64,000 nt of DNA from Paenibacillus sp. LS1. GTDB taxonomy: Bacteria; Bacillota; Bacilli; Paenibacillales; Paenibacillaceae. The position numbers and the translations under genes were made by a program. Numbering within the stretch: the first letter of the stretch is position 1; the number at the start of each line of letters is the position of its first letter. Below the pieces are notes generated by a model, which saw nothing but the letters and a program-made list of their open reading frames with translations, had not been told where the DNA came from and made no database searches. The stretch spans positions 163,359 through 227,358 of the forward strand of contig NZ_JAPDOE010000010.1 of the NCBI RefSeq assembly GCF_026013365.1. Direction: 5' to 3'. Shown piece by piece: positions 1 to 7,784 of this stretch.

Positions 1-1
1 G

Positions 2-625
2 CTGTCACATATGCCACATGTGGATAAAGTTGCGATCCAAACCAACCTGTCGGTTAAGCTGGACTGGGCAAGGGAGCTGGATGCGAATAAAGCAGCCTTT
101 TGGGCGACGTATCATCCTCGTGAGACGAAAGAAGCTTCTTTTGTAAAACAATGCCTAACTTTGCGTCAGATGGGGCTAGCATTTAGTGTTGGTACTGTCG
201 GACTCCGCAGTGCATTCCCCGCAATTGAGTCGATGAGACAGGCTTTGCCGGATGATGTGTATATGTGGGTTAATGCCTTCAAAGATCGGCCCAACTATTA
301 CACGCCAGAGGAGATTCAGTTTTTACGTGGGCTTGATCCGCTTTTTGAAGGTAATCTGCAGGACTATGAGAGCTTGGGCAAACGTTGTGCTGCCGGTTCC
401 GAAGTATTTTATGTACAAGGGTCAGGGCACGTAAAAAGGTGTTATAAGGATCGTCGAATTATTGGGCATCTGTATCGCGATGGTCTGCAGGCTTTGGCTG
501 CGGATCGGCCTTGTCGGATGAAAAAATGTGGCTGTTACATCGGTTATATTCATATGGAGGATTCCCCGTTCAGGGAAACGTTTGGCAGTGGGCTGCTTGA
601 ACGAAATCCGGTATCCATTGGTTGA
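2..625 (+). CDS. Radical SAM protein, STM4011-like, C-terminal part
   Basis: The reading frame is open from the left edge, so the N-terminus, including the expected CxxxCxxC iron-sulfur motif, lies outside the window. The visible 207 codons resemble the C-terminal part of the STM4011 family of radical SAM proteins: a run ending in DVYMWVNAFKDRP, then a segment with several cysteines (SEVFYVQGSGHVKRCYKD and CRMKKCGCYIGYIH) that could bind a second cluster. In the family this gene usually sits with other STM4009-4014-type genes, which would be to the left. Substrate is unknown. The family call rests on recalled sequence resemblance and is moderately sure; the gene is complete at its 3' end. Confidence 0.7.
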   Translation: MSHMPHVDKVAIQTNLSVKLDWARELDANKAAFWATYHPRETKEASFVKQCLTLRQMGLAFSVGTVGLRSAFPAIESMRQALPDDVYMWVNAFKDRPNYYTPEEIQFLRGLDPLFEGNLQDYESLGKRCAAGSEVFYVQGSGHVKRCYKDRRIIGHLYRDGLQALAADRPCRMKKCGCYIGYIHMEDSPFRETFGSGLLERNPVSIG

Positions 626-698
626 TCGAATGAGATTGATCGCTTTTTAATAAAATACTGTTTAGATATAAAGTACATCTTTCAAAGTGGGATGTGAA

Positions 699-717
699 TC
701 AAACCATAGTGGTTTGA
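699..717. repeat. Perfect inverted repeat in the radical SAM-MCP gap
   Basis: TCAAACCA-TAG-TGGTTTGA is an 8-bp perfect inverted repeat with a 3-base centre. It is not followed by a T-run, so it is a weak terminator at best and could be an operator. The rest of the 394-bp gap (626-1019) is AT-rich and shows no convincing gene or strong promoter. Confidence 0.5.
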
Positions 718-1019
718 CCATGCCATATTGTAAGGTGTATTTTTTAATTTTACTGAATAAAAGATAATTGTTTTCCTTTGATTAGTCTTGATTCTCCTTG
801 AAAATTTTCAATGAAATTTCATGAGTATATAATGGTTCAAATTTCATAGTTATTGGGTTAGTAATCTTAGGGATAAAGACCCGTTTTGAATGATATAGGC
901 GAATATAATCTTTGTATATATTTACAATTAGGTCTAAAGTCTTAATAATTCCTAAGGGAGACCAGATGTGTGAAGTTTGGAACACCATGTACTTTATTTG
1001 AAATTTCGGGGGAATGAAC

Positions 1020-2714
1020 ATGAGAAGAATATCAATTAGTCGAAAATTAATCCTGGGATTCTCAACTGTATTATTACTATTGATAGCGGTAGTGGTTATT
1101 GCCTACACCCAATTTGTATCTGTCGAGAAAACGTATACAGAATTAATTAATGATAGAACAAGTAAACTACTGCTCATTAAAAATATGTCGATCGATCTTA
1201 AATCACAGCAGATTGCTTTGAGAAATTATGTGATGGAAGACAGTGCAGAACATGAAGAGGAGTTTAATAAGGCTTATGAAGATTACATAGCGTTAAGCGA
1301 TGGGTTAAAACCAACGGTTACAAGTCAAAAGATGAAAGATTATCTTACGCAATCCGATGAGTCAATGAACAAGTATTATGAATTTGCACAGAATATTATG
1401 ACATTGACAAGACAGGGGAATAACAGTGAAATCTCAAGGTTGCTGCAGGAAACAGCGCCAGGGATAATTGCTGAATTTGAAGGAATTGTAGAAGGAATGG
1501 AACGGCATCAACAAGACGCCATGAACTCCGGTGTTGTGGATGCCAACCTTCAGATTGCCCAAGTTCTTCGGTGGGTTACTATTATCGGAATTGCTTCTAT
1601 CCTAATCGGGACACTTGTGGCGTTGATCATTGGAAGACTGATCTCCTTGCCAGTTGCTGCTGTTGCACAAGCTGCAAGCCGAATTGCTGATGGAGATCTG
1701 ATGGGTGAGAAGATTGTTGTTCGTAATCGGGATGAGATCGGAGATCTGGCCGAATCCTTCAACAAGATGATGGAGAATTTGCGTCAATTAATCCATCAGG
1801 TGGGGAACAATGCGGATCGGGTTGCGGCTTCTTCCGAGGAGTTAACGGCAAGTACAGAGCAGACCGCCTCGGCGACTGAACAGGTCGCTGTTACCATGGA
1901 AGAGATCGCTACGGGTATGGATACGCAAGTGAAAATGGTTGGAGATGGATTCCATACGATTAATGAACTATCCACAGGTTTTCAGCAGATGACTGAGAAT
2001 ACACAGAATATGTCGGAGGAAGCGACTAATGCATCAACCAAAACTTTGTCTGGTAACGATGCGGTGCAATCTGCTGTTGGTCAGATGAACTCGATTCATC
2101 AGACTGTACGTGTACTAGCTAAAGTCATTGAAGAACTGGGCAATCATTCAGATGAGATTGGATCTATGGTTGAAAGTATCTCCGAAATATCGGCACAAAC
2201 GAATCTGCTGTCTCTTAATGCGGCTATTGAAGCTGCAAGAGCAGGTGAGCATGGTCGTGGATTCGAGGTAGTTGCTACAGAGGTGCGCAAGCTGTCGGAT
2301 CAATCAGCAAAATCAGCTGAACAGATCAGTGTACTTGTAACTGCTATACGCAAAGGGATGAATAATGCATCACAATCCATGGGAGAAGTGACTGCCGAGG
2401 TTCAGGAAGGCATAGAACTTGTCCGTAAAGCAGGAGGTACTTTTGAGGAGATTCGTGAAGCTGTCAGCAATGTCGCTGGTCAGACTCAGGAGGTATCTGC
2501 ATCGATTGAACAAATGGCAGCGGGTGTAGAGCAGATCAATGTGTCCATGAAGACAATCATGGAAGTAACAGAGAATGCGGCTGCCGGGACAGAGGAAGTT
2601 AGTGCGACGTCAGAGGAACAACTGTCTGCGATGCAGGAAATCGCTTCGGCGGCCAATGACCTTTCCTCCATGGCGGAAGAGTTGCAGGTGTCAGTTAGCC
2701 GATTTAAGGTGTAA
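1020..2714 (+). CDS. Methyl-accepting chemotaxis protein
   Basis: Membrane chemoreceptor that senses an outside signal and controls the CheA kinase. It has a TM helix at about residues 9-30, a roughly 150-residue extracytoplasmic four-helix-bundle-type sensor, a second TM at about 186-206, a HAMP segment to about 262, and a long cytoplasmic coiled coil. The kinase-control hairpin tip is recognisable as SAQTNLLSLNAAIEAARAGE around residue 400. Numerous Glu/Gln pairs in the flanking helices are likely methylation sites. The ATG at 1014 has its GGGGGA directly against it, whereas the ATG at 1020 has normal spacing, so I chose 1020. The ligand cannot be told. It stands alone, with no che genes nearby, and is closed by a strong terminator. 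Confidence 0.93.
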   Translation: MRRISISRKLILGFSTVLLLLIAVVVIAYTQFVSVEKTYTELINDRTSKLLLIKNMSIDLKSQQIALRNYVMEDSAEHEEEFNKAYEDYIALSDGLKPTVTSQKMKDYLTQSDESMNKYYEFAQNIMTLTRQGNNSEISRLLQETAPGIIAEFEGIVEGMERHQQDAMNSGVVDANLQIAQVLRWVTIIGIASILIGTLVALIIGRLISLPVAAVAQAASRIADGDLMGEKIVVRNRDEIGDLAESFNKMMENLRQLIHQVGNNADRVAASSEELTASTEQTASATEQVAVTMEEIATGMDTQVKMVGDGFHTINELSTGFQQMTENTQNMSEEATNASTKTLSGNDAVQSAVGQMNSIHQTVRVLAKVIEELGNHSDEIGSMVESISEISAQTNLLSLNAAIEAARAGEHGRGFEVVATEVRKLSDQSAKSAEQISVLVTAIRKGMNNASQSMGEVTAEVQEGIELVRKAGGTFEEIREAVSNVAGQTQEVSASIEQMAAGVEQINVSMKTIMEVTENAAAGTEEVSATSEEQLSAMQEIASAANDLSSMAEELQVSVSRFKV

Positions 2715-2734
2715 TGGTTGTGAATATAACAAGA

Positions 2735-2783
2735 GGGTGTCAGGAGAACAGCGCTTATGCTGTTCTCCTGACACCCTTTTTTT
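2735..2783 (+). terminator. Strong intrinsic terminator after the MCP gene
   Basis: An 18-bp perfect stem (left arm begins GGGTGTCAGGAG) with a 6-base loop followed by seven T. It sits between converging genes and the A-poor opposite side makes it mainly a plus-strand terminator. Confidence 0.93.
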
Positions 2784-2809
2784 GATGAATGAGAGATCAG
2801 AAGGTCATT

Positions 2810-4654
2810 CTAACGAATAGCGACTTTATATGTCTTCAACCAGGAGTTGATCTGAGTCAGATATGCAAATAGCTGGGGACCTGACATCAACTGTCCAAAC
2901 CAGGGAAGATTGGAAGCAGCATCCGGTGAAGATGCAAGATTGCGGATCTGAGCTTTGTCGATCAAAGGCAAGATAGGCGATGTGGGATCATCCAGGATAT
3001 CAAGTACCTGTTGTTTGACCGCGGCCAGATACTGTGGATTATGTGTTTTCGGGTACGGGCTCTTTTTGCGATATAACACATCGTCAGGCAGGACACCTTC
3101 GAGTGCTTTTCGCAGAATACCTTTTTCCCGCCCGCCCGTTATTTTCATTTCCCAAGGGACGTTAAATACATATTGAATCAGACGATGGTCACAGTAAGGT
3201 ACCCGTACTTCCAATCCTGCCCCCATACTCATCCGGTCTTTGCGATCCAGAAGTGTAGGCATGAAACGTGTAATGTTGAGGTAGGACATCACCCGCATTT
3301 GTGCGGCTTTGCCCGTTTCCCCATCCAGAAGAGGCACTTCAGCCACTGCATCCGAATAACGGTCTGCCAAATAGTCGAGTGGTCGAATCCATTCCCGAAT
3401 GTCCGGGGATAAAAGTGCGGCTCGCATATCAGGCGCTACAGACCATGGAAACGTACCGGAGTTCAGCATATCTTCGCGATGGAACCAAGGGTAACCGCCG
3501 AACACTTCATCCGCCGCTTCACCTGAAATGGCAACTGTGGCCCCTTTTTTGATTTCTTTACAGAACAAATAGAGCGAGGAGTCCACATCCGCCATGCCTG
3601 GTAGATCCCGCACAAGCATGGCCTGTGTCAATGCATGAACAAGTTCACCGTTCTCGATTTCTATCCAGTGATGGTCGGTCTTGAGTTCATCGACCATTCG
3701 CTTAATCCACGGCCCATCTGCACCGGGCTGAAAGGAATGCGCCTGAAAATGCTTGGCATTATCCACATAATCGACAGAATACGTACTGACTTGGCCTTGC
3801 CCCGTCCGGTTGTAATAATCCACGGCTAACGCAGACAAGGCACTGGAGTCCAGTCCTCCTGATAAAAGAGAACATACAGGAACATCCGATGCCAACTGGC
3901 GCTCCAGTGTATCTTGCAAGAGTGTGCGTACCTCGGCTGCCGTCTCTTCCAGGTTATGTTCGTGTTGCTGGCTTTCCAGTTTCCAATAGGCATAGGTTCG
4001 AATCCCGTTTCGGTTGTAGATGAGCGCGTGCGCAGGTTTGAGTTCGTTCAGTGAAGAGTATACGCCGTGTCCTGGTGTCCGTGCAGGCCCTACAATAAAG
4101 ACTTCAGCTAATCCTTCCGGGCCAACAGCGGCTTCCACATCCGGGTGAATGAGCAGAGCTTTGGGCTCTGAGCCGAATACCAGTGTGTCTTTGGCATTGC
4201 TGTAGAACAGAGGTTTCACACCAAGGCGATCCCGTGCGATAAAAACCTGTTCGCGTCCCCCATCCCATATGGCAAAAGCGAAAATCCCGTTAAACCGGTC
4301 AACGCATGCCGGTCCCCACTCAATATAAGAGGCGAGCAACACTTCCGTATCACATTGCGTACGGAACTGATGCCCCCGCTGGAGCAATTCCTTTTTCAAC
4401 TCGGGTGCATTGTATAGTTCTCCGTTATACACGACGGTATAGGAGGTATCTCCCTGTAACGCATGCATGGGCTGTGCCCCGTTCTCGGGGTCCATTACAC
4501 TAAGACGCCGATGTCCAAAGGCACAAGGATTGGAGATCCATGTACCTGAAGCGTCGGGCCCCCGGTTCGACAAGCTGTCCGTCATACGGACCAGCAGCTC
4601 TGATTCCTGGGTCAGATCCCGATTCCACTGTATGAAGCCGGTAATACCGCACAT
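2810..4654 (-). CDS. asnB: Asparagine synthase (glutamine-hydrolysing)
   Basis: Makes asparagine from aspartate, ATP and glutamine. The start at 4654 is fixed by biochemistry: MCGITGF puts the catalytic cysteine at position 2, exposed after Met removal, and an AAGGATG ribosome site precedes it. Residues 2 to about 200 are the class II glutaminase (NRGPDASG, FGHRRLSVMD, YNGELYN). The rest is the ATP-pyrophosphatase synthetase domain with the SGGLDSSALSAL loop and the GEAADEVFGGYPW segment. The 614-residue length equals that of B. subtilis AsnO, whose gene is sporulation-linked, but I cannot assign it to AsnO rather than AsnB. It is monocistronic and convergent with the MCP gene. Confidence 0.93.
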   Translation of the reverse strand: MCGITGFIQWNRDLTQESELLVRMTDSLSNRGPDASGTWISNPCAFGHRRLSVMDPENGAQPMHALQGDTSYTVVYNGELYNAPELKKELLQRGHQFRTQCDTEVLLASYIEWGPACVDRFNGIFAFAIWDGGREQVFIARDRLGVKPLFYSNAKDTLVFGSEPKALLIHPDVEAAVGPEGLAEVFIVGPARTPGHGVYSSLNELKPAHALIYNRNGIRTYAYWKLESQQHEHNLEETAAEVRTLLQDTLERQLASDVPVCSLLSGGLDSSALSALAVDYYNRTGQGQVSTYSVDYVDNAKHFQAHSFQPGADGPWIKRMVDELKTDHHWIEIENGELVHALTQAMLVRDLPGMADVDSSLYLFCKEIKKGATVAISGEAADEVFGGYPWFHREDMLNSGTFPWSVAPDMRAALLSPDIREWIRPLDYLADRYSDAVAEVPLLDGETGKAAQMRVMSYLNITRFMPTLLDRKDRMSMGAGLEVRVPYCDHRLIQYVFNVPWEMKITGGREKGILRKALEGVLPDDVLYRKKSPYPKTHNPQYLAAVKQQVLDILDDPTSPILPLIDKAQIRNLASSPDAASNLPWFGQLMSGPQLFAYLTQINSWLKTYKVAIR

Positions 4655-4848
4655 GGTTTGTTCATCCTTTCTTGGTCGAGTCATTCATCCGTATGGCTGC
4701 TTGAATTACTGACAGCCAGCAAATGTTGTCTTTTTCGTCAGAAGTCGTATCAAATATATGCCGAAAGCAGGCATAAAATGTCTGTCCTCTTCGGAAACTA
4801 GTTCTAGGGACAACGGCCTCAACATGCCTGTGAAGGAGAGAACATGCA

Positions 4849-5148
4849 ATGGACAGTATGAAGTATTATGTGTCTGTCATGGGCCGCTCCGTTATTCCGG
4901 ATCCATCTGTAACATCGTATGAATGGATCATTCAGGCAACGCCACAGGAAGCGGAGCAATTGCTGGGACTGCTCAATCTCATGCAGGAAAAGGAGGAAGA
5001 GGCCTTTCCTGGTATGGTATTCCCATGGCCAGATACACCGGAGGAGTCCGTAAACCGGGCGTATGAAACGGTATTACAACAGGTGTATCGGGAGATTTAC
5101 CGATTGGGGACACCAGAGACACGATATCAGATTGAACAAAGTACATGA
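4849..5148 (+). CDS. Hypothetical protein, 99 aa
   Basis: I do not recognise the family. The protein is small, soluble and acidic, with a predicted helical middle (TPQEAEQLLGLLNLMQEKEEE) and a Pro/Trp-containing FPGMVFPWPDTPEE segment. A GAAGGAGAG ribosome site lies 10 bases before ATG 4849; an ATG at 4844 reads into a stop after five codons. The next small gene follows 31 bp downstream with its own good ribosome site, so the two probably form one transcript, ended by the hairpin at 5650. No signal peptide or membrane segment is seen. Confidence 0.75.
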   Translation: MDSMKYYVSVMGRSVIPDPSVTSYEWIIQATPQEAEQLLGLLNLMQEKEEEAFPGMVFPWPDTPEESVNRAYETVLQQVYREIYRLGTPETRYQIEQST

Positions 5149-5179
5149 TAAGCACAAAGGAAAAGGAGCGCGATGATGA

Positions 5180-5536
5180 ATGTATGCCATTCAAGATGCT
5201 AAAATACGCAGATTAACCGAGGTAGATGGATTGTCTTGTGCAGAGGTGGAAGTGCAGCCTGGGAATGCCGGAGATCCGTCATTACTTGTATACGTGGCCT
5301 CAACTCAGCCAGGAAATTCGCTCGAAGTTGTTCGAATTGTACGTAATCACTCCGATTCGGCGATCGACTGGTACAACAATAATATGCATACCGCATTTGA
5401 AGAGGCGACAGAAACTGCATTTGAGAACAGCGAAGGTATTACTGCCGAAGAAGATAAGGCTCGGTTTCAAAGTGAACTGTTTGCCTTTGGTTTGCTCGGT
5501 CCCACACTTCAACGGTACTTGATTGGGCAGGCTTAA
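5180..5536 (+). CDS. Hypothetical protein, 118 aa
   Basis: Unrecognised small soluble protein, rich in Glu, Asp and Ala. It seems to have a beta-rich N-terminal half (SLLVYVASTQPGNSLEVVRIVRN) and a helical, acidic C-terminal half (NNMHTAFEEATETAFEN). AAGGAG at 5163 gives an 11-base spacing to ATG 5180. ATGATG at 5173 is in another frame and stops after nine codons. It is paired with the 99-residue gene just upstream. No function is proposed. Confidence 0.75.
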   Translation: MYAIQDAKIRRLTEVDGLSCAEVEVQPGNAGDPSLLVYVASTQPGNSLEVVRIVRNHSDSAIDWYNNNMHTAFEEATETAFENSEGITAEEDKARFQSELFAFGLLGPTLQRYLIGQA

Positions 5537-5649
5537 GAGGCAATGCTACAGCAACACATATGTTGCTAGCGGGAATAGGATTCAATGTTGAGCATTACGT
5601 AGAGAGTGACTTGTTGCTGCTATAACTGTAAATGCATCTGTAACTGGAA

Positions 5650-5679
5650 AAACCCCGCCGTTGTTGAACGGCGGGGTTT
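5650..5679. terminator. Bidirectional terminator between converging small genes
   Basis: A 13-bp perfect stem, AAACCCCGCCGTT then GTTG then its complement, ends with TTT on one strand and with AAA before it on the other. It serves the plus gene ending at 5536 and the minus gene ending at 5714. Confidence 0.85.
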
Positions 5680-5713
5680 GTTACGCGAGAATCCAGAATA
5701 GGTGGTGTTGCGA

Positions 5714-6007
5714 TCAAGCATACTCACGCAGTACTTGAATGCCTTTGACCACGTTGTATACAAAGCTTAATCCGTAGATCACAAAGAATAGAATGACAAA
5801 CCCGACGGCAGAACCCAGGCTATGCGCAGTCACGAAGAAATAAAATAGCGGAATAGCAGCGAGAAACGGGAATACATGTGAGAATAAGGCGCGTTTTGCG
5901 TGTCCCTCAATGTAAGCATCCTTGGCAACAATCCATATAATGATCGGAAACAGGAACGGGGCAAAGAAAATACTGAAATAGGATAGGGCTGATAAAAGTT
6001 GTCTCAT
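5714..6007 (-). CDS. Small membrane protein, DUF4870-type
   Basis: A 97-residue integral membrane protein. It has a short N-terminal hydrophobic segment (ALSYFSIFFAPFLFPIIIWIV), the central EGHAKRALFSH motif typical of DUF4870 proteins, and two more hydrophobic stretches to residue 88. That makes three or four TM helices with almost no soluble part. The start is ATG 6007: AAGGAGAG lies 9 bases before it, and the farther ATG at 6025 overlaps this ribosome site and cannot use it. Function is unknown for the family. Confidence 0.8.
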   Translation of the reverse strand: MRQLLSALSYFSIFFAPFLFPIIIWIVAKDAYIEGHAKRALFSHVFPFLAAIPLFYFFVTAHSLGSAVGFVILFFVIYGLSFVYNVVKGIQVLREYA

Positions 6008-6238
6008 GACGATTCTCTCCTTCAATGGAACATTGAAATGTATGTATGCAAAAGATTACCCAGCAATTCTGACATTGAAAATGTCTTATGTTAATCCTGC
6101 TCTAATTGTTCCAATCTCCTCAATATAGCCTGGTTCAAGCTATCATATTCCGAATGGTACTGGAGTATGAGAATAACACCGAAAAGTACATTTTTGAACC
6201 CTCATTTAAGTATAATTATTAATTTTTTTATAAAACTA

Positions 6239-6266
6239 TTGAAAAATATAGAAAACAGAGTATAAT
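6239..6266 (+). promoter_or_regulatory. Sigma-A-type promoter of tRNA-Arg copy 1
   Basis: TTGAAA and TATAAT separated by 16 bases, with the -10 box 33 bases before the tRNA 5' end. The surroundings are very AT-rich. The 270-bp gap before the tRNA holds nothing else I can support. Confidence 0.75.
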
Positions 6267-6299
6267 AAGAACCGCGCCGAAAATTTATTATACATATTT

Positions 6300-6373
<74 letters not shown>

Positions 6374-6376
6374 TAA

Positions 6377-6414
6377 AAAAATAAGAAGCTTCCTTCGGGA
6401 AGCTTCTTATTTTT
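6377..6414 (+). terminator. Terminator of tRNA-Arg copy 1
   Basis: AATAAGAAGCTTCC-TTCG-GGAAGCTTCTTATT followed by TTT, immediately after the tRNA. The stable TTCG tetraloop is shared with copy 2. Confidence 0.9.
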
Positions 6415-6610
6415 CGTTCTAGGGATGAGAACCCCAATGGTTCGTCTGAGCATCCGCTTCGTTAGCACCACTTCACAGTCTCGACTGGAAGGAGATTATC
6501 CCTCCTCTTTGCGTTTAAAGTAAAGTTGTTTATTGGTTTTGCCTATTGAATAAATAGATTCTATATATTTAAACAATAAACAATTCTATGTCACAATGAG
6601 GATATCAACG

Positions 6611-7405
6611 ATGAAAGCGACGGTGGTATCCATGAAATCATTAAATCAATGGCAGGCAGATGAGTATGACAACAAACTGGCTTTTGTATCCGGATACGGC
6701 AAAAACCTGATCTCATGGCTTCAACCTCGGAAAGGGGAATTCATCCTTGATCTGGGTTGCGGGACGGGGGATTTGACGTATGAAATTTCTCTGGCCGAAG
6801 CCGAGGTTATTGGCATGGATGCATCCCCGGACATGATTCGCCGTGCGAGGAAGAAATTCCCCGATATTGAATTCGTGGAAGGAGACGGTCATCAGTTTGA
6901 GACGAATAGACCGTATGATGCCGTATTTTCCAATGCGGCGCTGCACTGGATGCGAAGTCCGCGACTAGTGGTGGATAGTATCTGGAAGTCTCTGAAGCCC
7001 GGAGGGCGTTTTGTCGCAGAATTCGGCGGTAAAGGGAACGTGCAGATCATTGTGGATGCACTAGAGGAGGTCGTGGAACGTAACACAGGCATTCGTGCAT
7101 CGGAACGCAATCCTTGGTATTTTCCTTCGATCGGAGAATATAGCTATATTCTGGAACAAAGTGGATTTGTGGTGCGACAGGCCTATCACTACGACCGTCC
7201 TACCAGACTGGCAGATGGTGAGCAGGGTATAGTAGGCTGGTTGGCTCATTTTGGAGGCGACTATTTTGCAGGTTTCAGCCAGGATGAGATACAAAAAATC
7301 TGCCATGAAACCAGTCAGATCGTGTTGCCTTACCTTTGGAAAGAAGATGCGATGTATGCCGATTACAAGCGCCTGCGTATTGAGGCCGTGAAGCCAGAAA
7401 GTTGA
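6611..7405 (+). CDS. Class I SAM-dependent methyltransferase
   Basis: Soluble methyltransferase of the trans-aconitate/UbiE-like type; the substrate cannot be told. SAM-binding motif I is LDLGCGTGDLTYEIS. The acidic end of strand 2 is GMDASPDMIRRA, followed by EGDGHQFE and the post-motif AVFSNAALHWM; LKPGGRFVAEFGG lies on strand 5. The length of about 265 residues is normal. The start is uncertain: ATG 6611 has AGGA at normal distance, ATG 6596 lacks a ribosome site, and ATG 6632 is also possible. It lies just inside the left tRNA-Arg repeat arm and has its own terminator. Confidence 0.88.
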   Translation: MKATVVSMKSLNQWQADEYDNKLAFVSGYGKNLISWLQPRKGEFILDLGCGTGDLTYEISLAEAEVIGMDASPDMIRRARKKFPDIEFVEGDGHQFETNRPYDAVFSNAALHWMRSPRLVVDSIWKSLKPGGRFVAEFGGKGNVQIIVDALEEVVERNTGIRASERNPWYFPSIGEYSYILEQSGFVVRQAYHYDRPTRLADGEQGIVGWLAHFGGDYFAGFSQDEIQKICHETSQIVLPYLWKEDAMYADYKRLRIEAVKPES

Positions 7406-7475
7406 ATGTGATATCTATTTATCATTGTTAAAAGAAATATTATGGTCTTTTTTATAACAACTATTCTTCACATGT

Positions 7476-7520
7476 AGACCGAGAATCTCTTTCTAATAAA
7501 GAGGATCTTGGTCTTTTTTT
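7476..7520 (+). terminator. Terminator after the methyltransferase gene
   Basis: A 17-position stem starting AGACC (two wobble pairs, one mismatch) with a 6-base loop and seven T. The rest of the 379-bp gap to 7784 is AT-rich and shows no gene; a weak TAGAAT box lies near 7657 without a clear -35 partner. Confidence 0.85.
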
Positions 7521-7784
7521 GATGCACTATTTTAAAAATTGAAATATTCAAACGACAAATAATTACAAATGGATATTTTTATCATACCCAAGACCCATAT
7601 AAGTAATTTCTATATCATATTTGTAAGTATTTAGAAGGAAAATGTGGTATTTTGATAGAATAATTTACCAAGGGTCAATCTTCTTGCAGATAGGTGGTGA
7701 AATTGAGCAGGTATTGCAGTACATGCGAATAGCAGGAACCCATCATTTGGTGAGGTACTCACATTTAAAAGGAGGGGCATAGCC

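Noticed and set aside
782..1021. A 79-codon minus-strand frame in the gap before the chemoreceptor gene
   Set aside because: AT-rich, no ribosome site, overlaps the receptor start region. It could be a remnant but I cannot support it.
5173..5202. ATGATG starting a nine-codon frame over the 118-residue gene start
   Set aside because: Only four bases separate it from AAGGAG, too close for good initiation.
7704..7730. TTG-initiated eight-codon peptide upstream of the protease gene (AGGTGGTGAA before it)
   Set aside because: Too short to tell from chance; no conserved feature visible.
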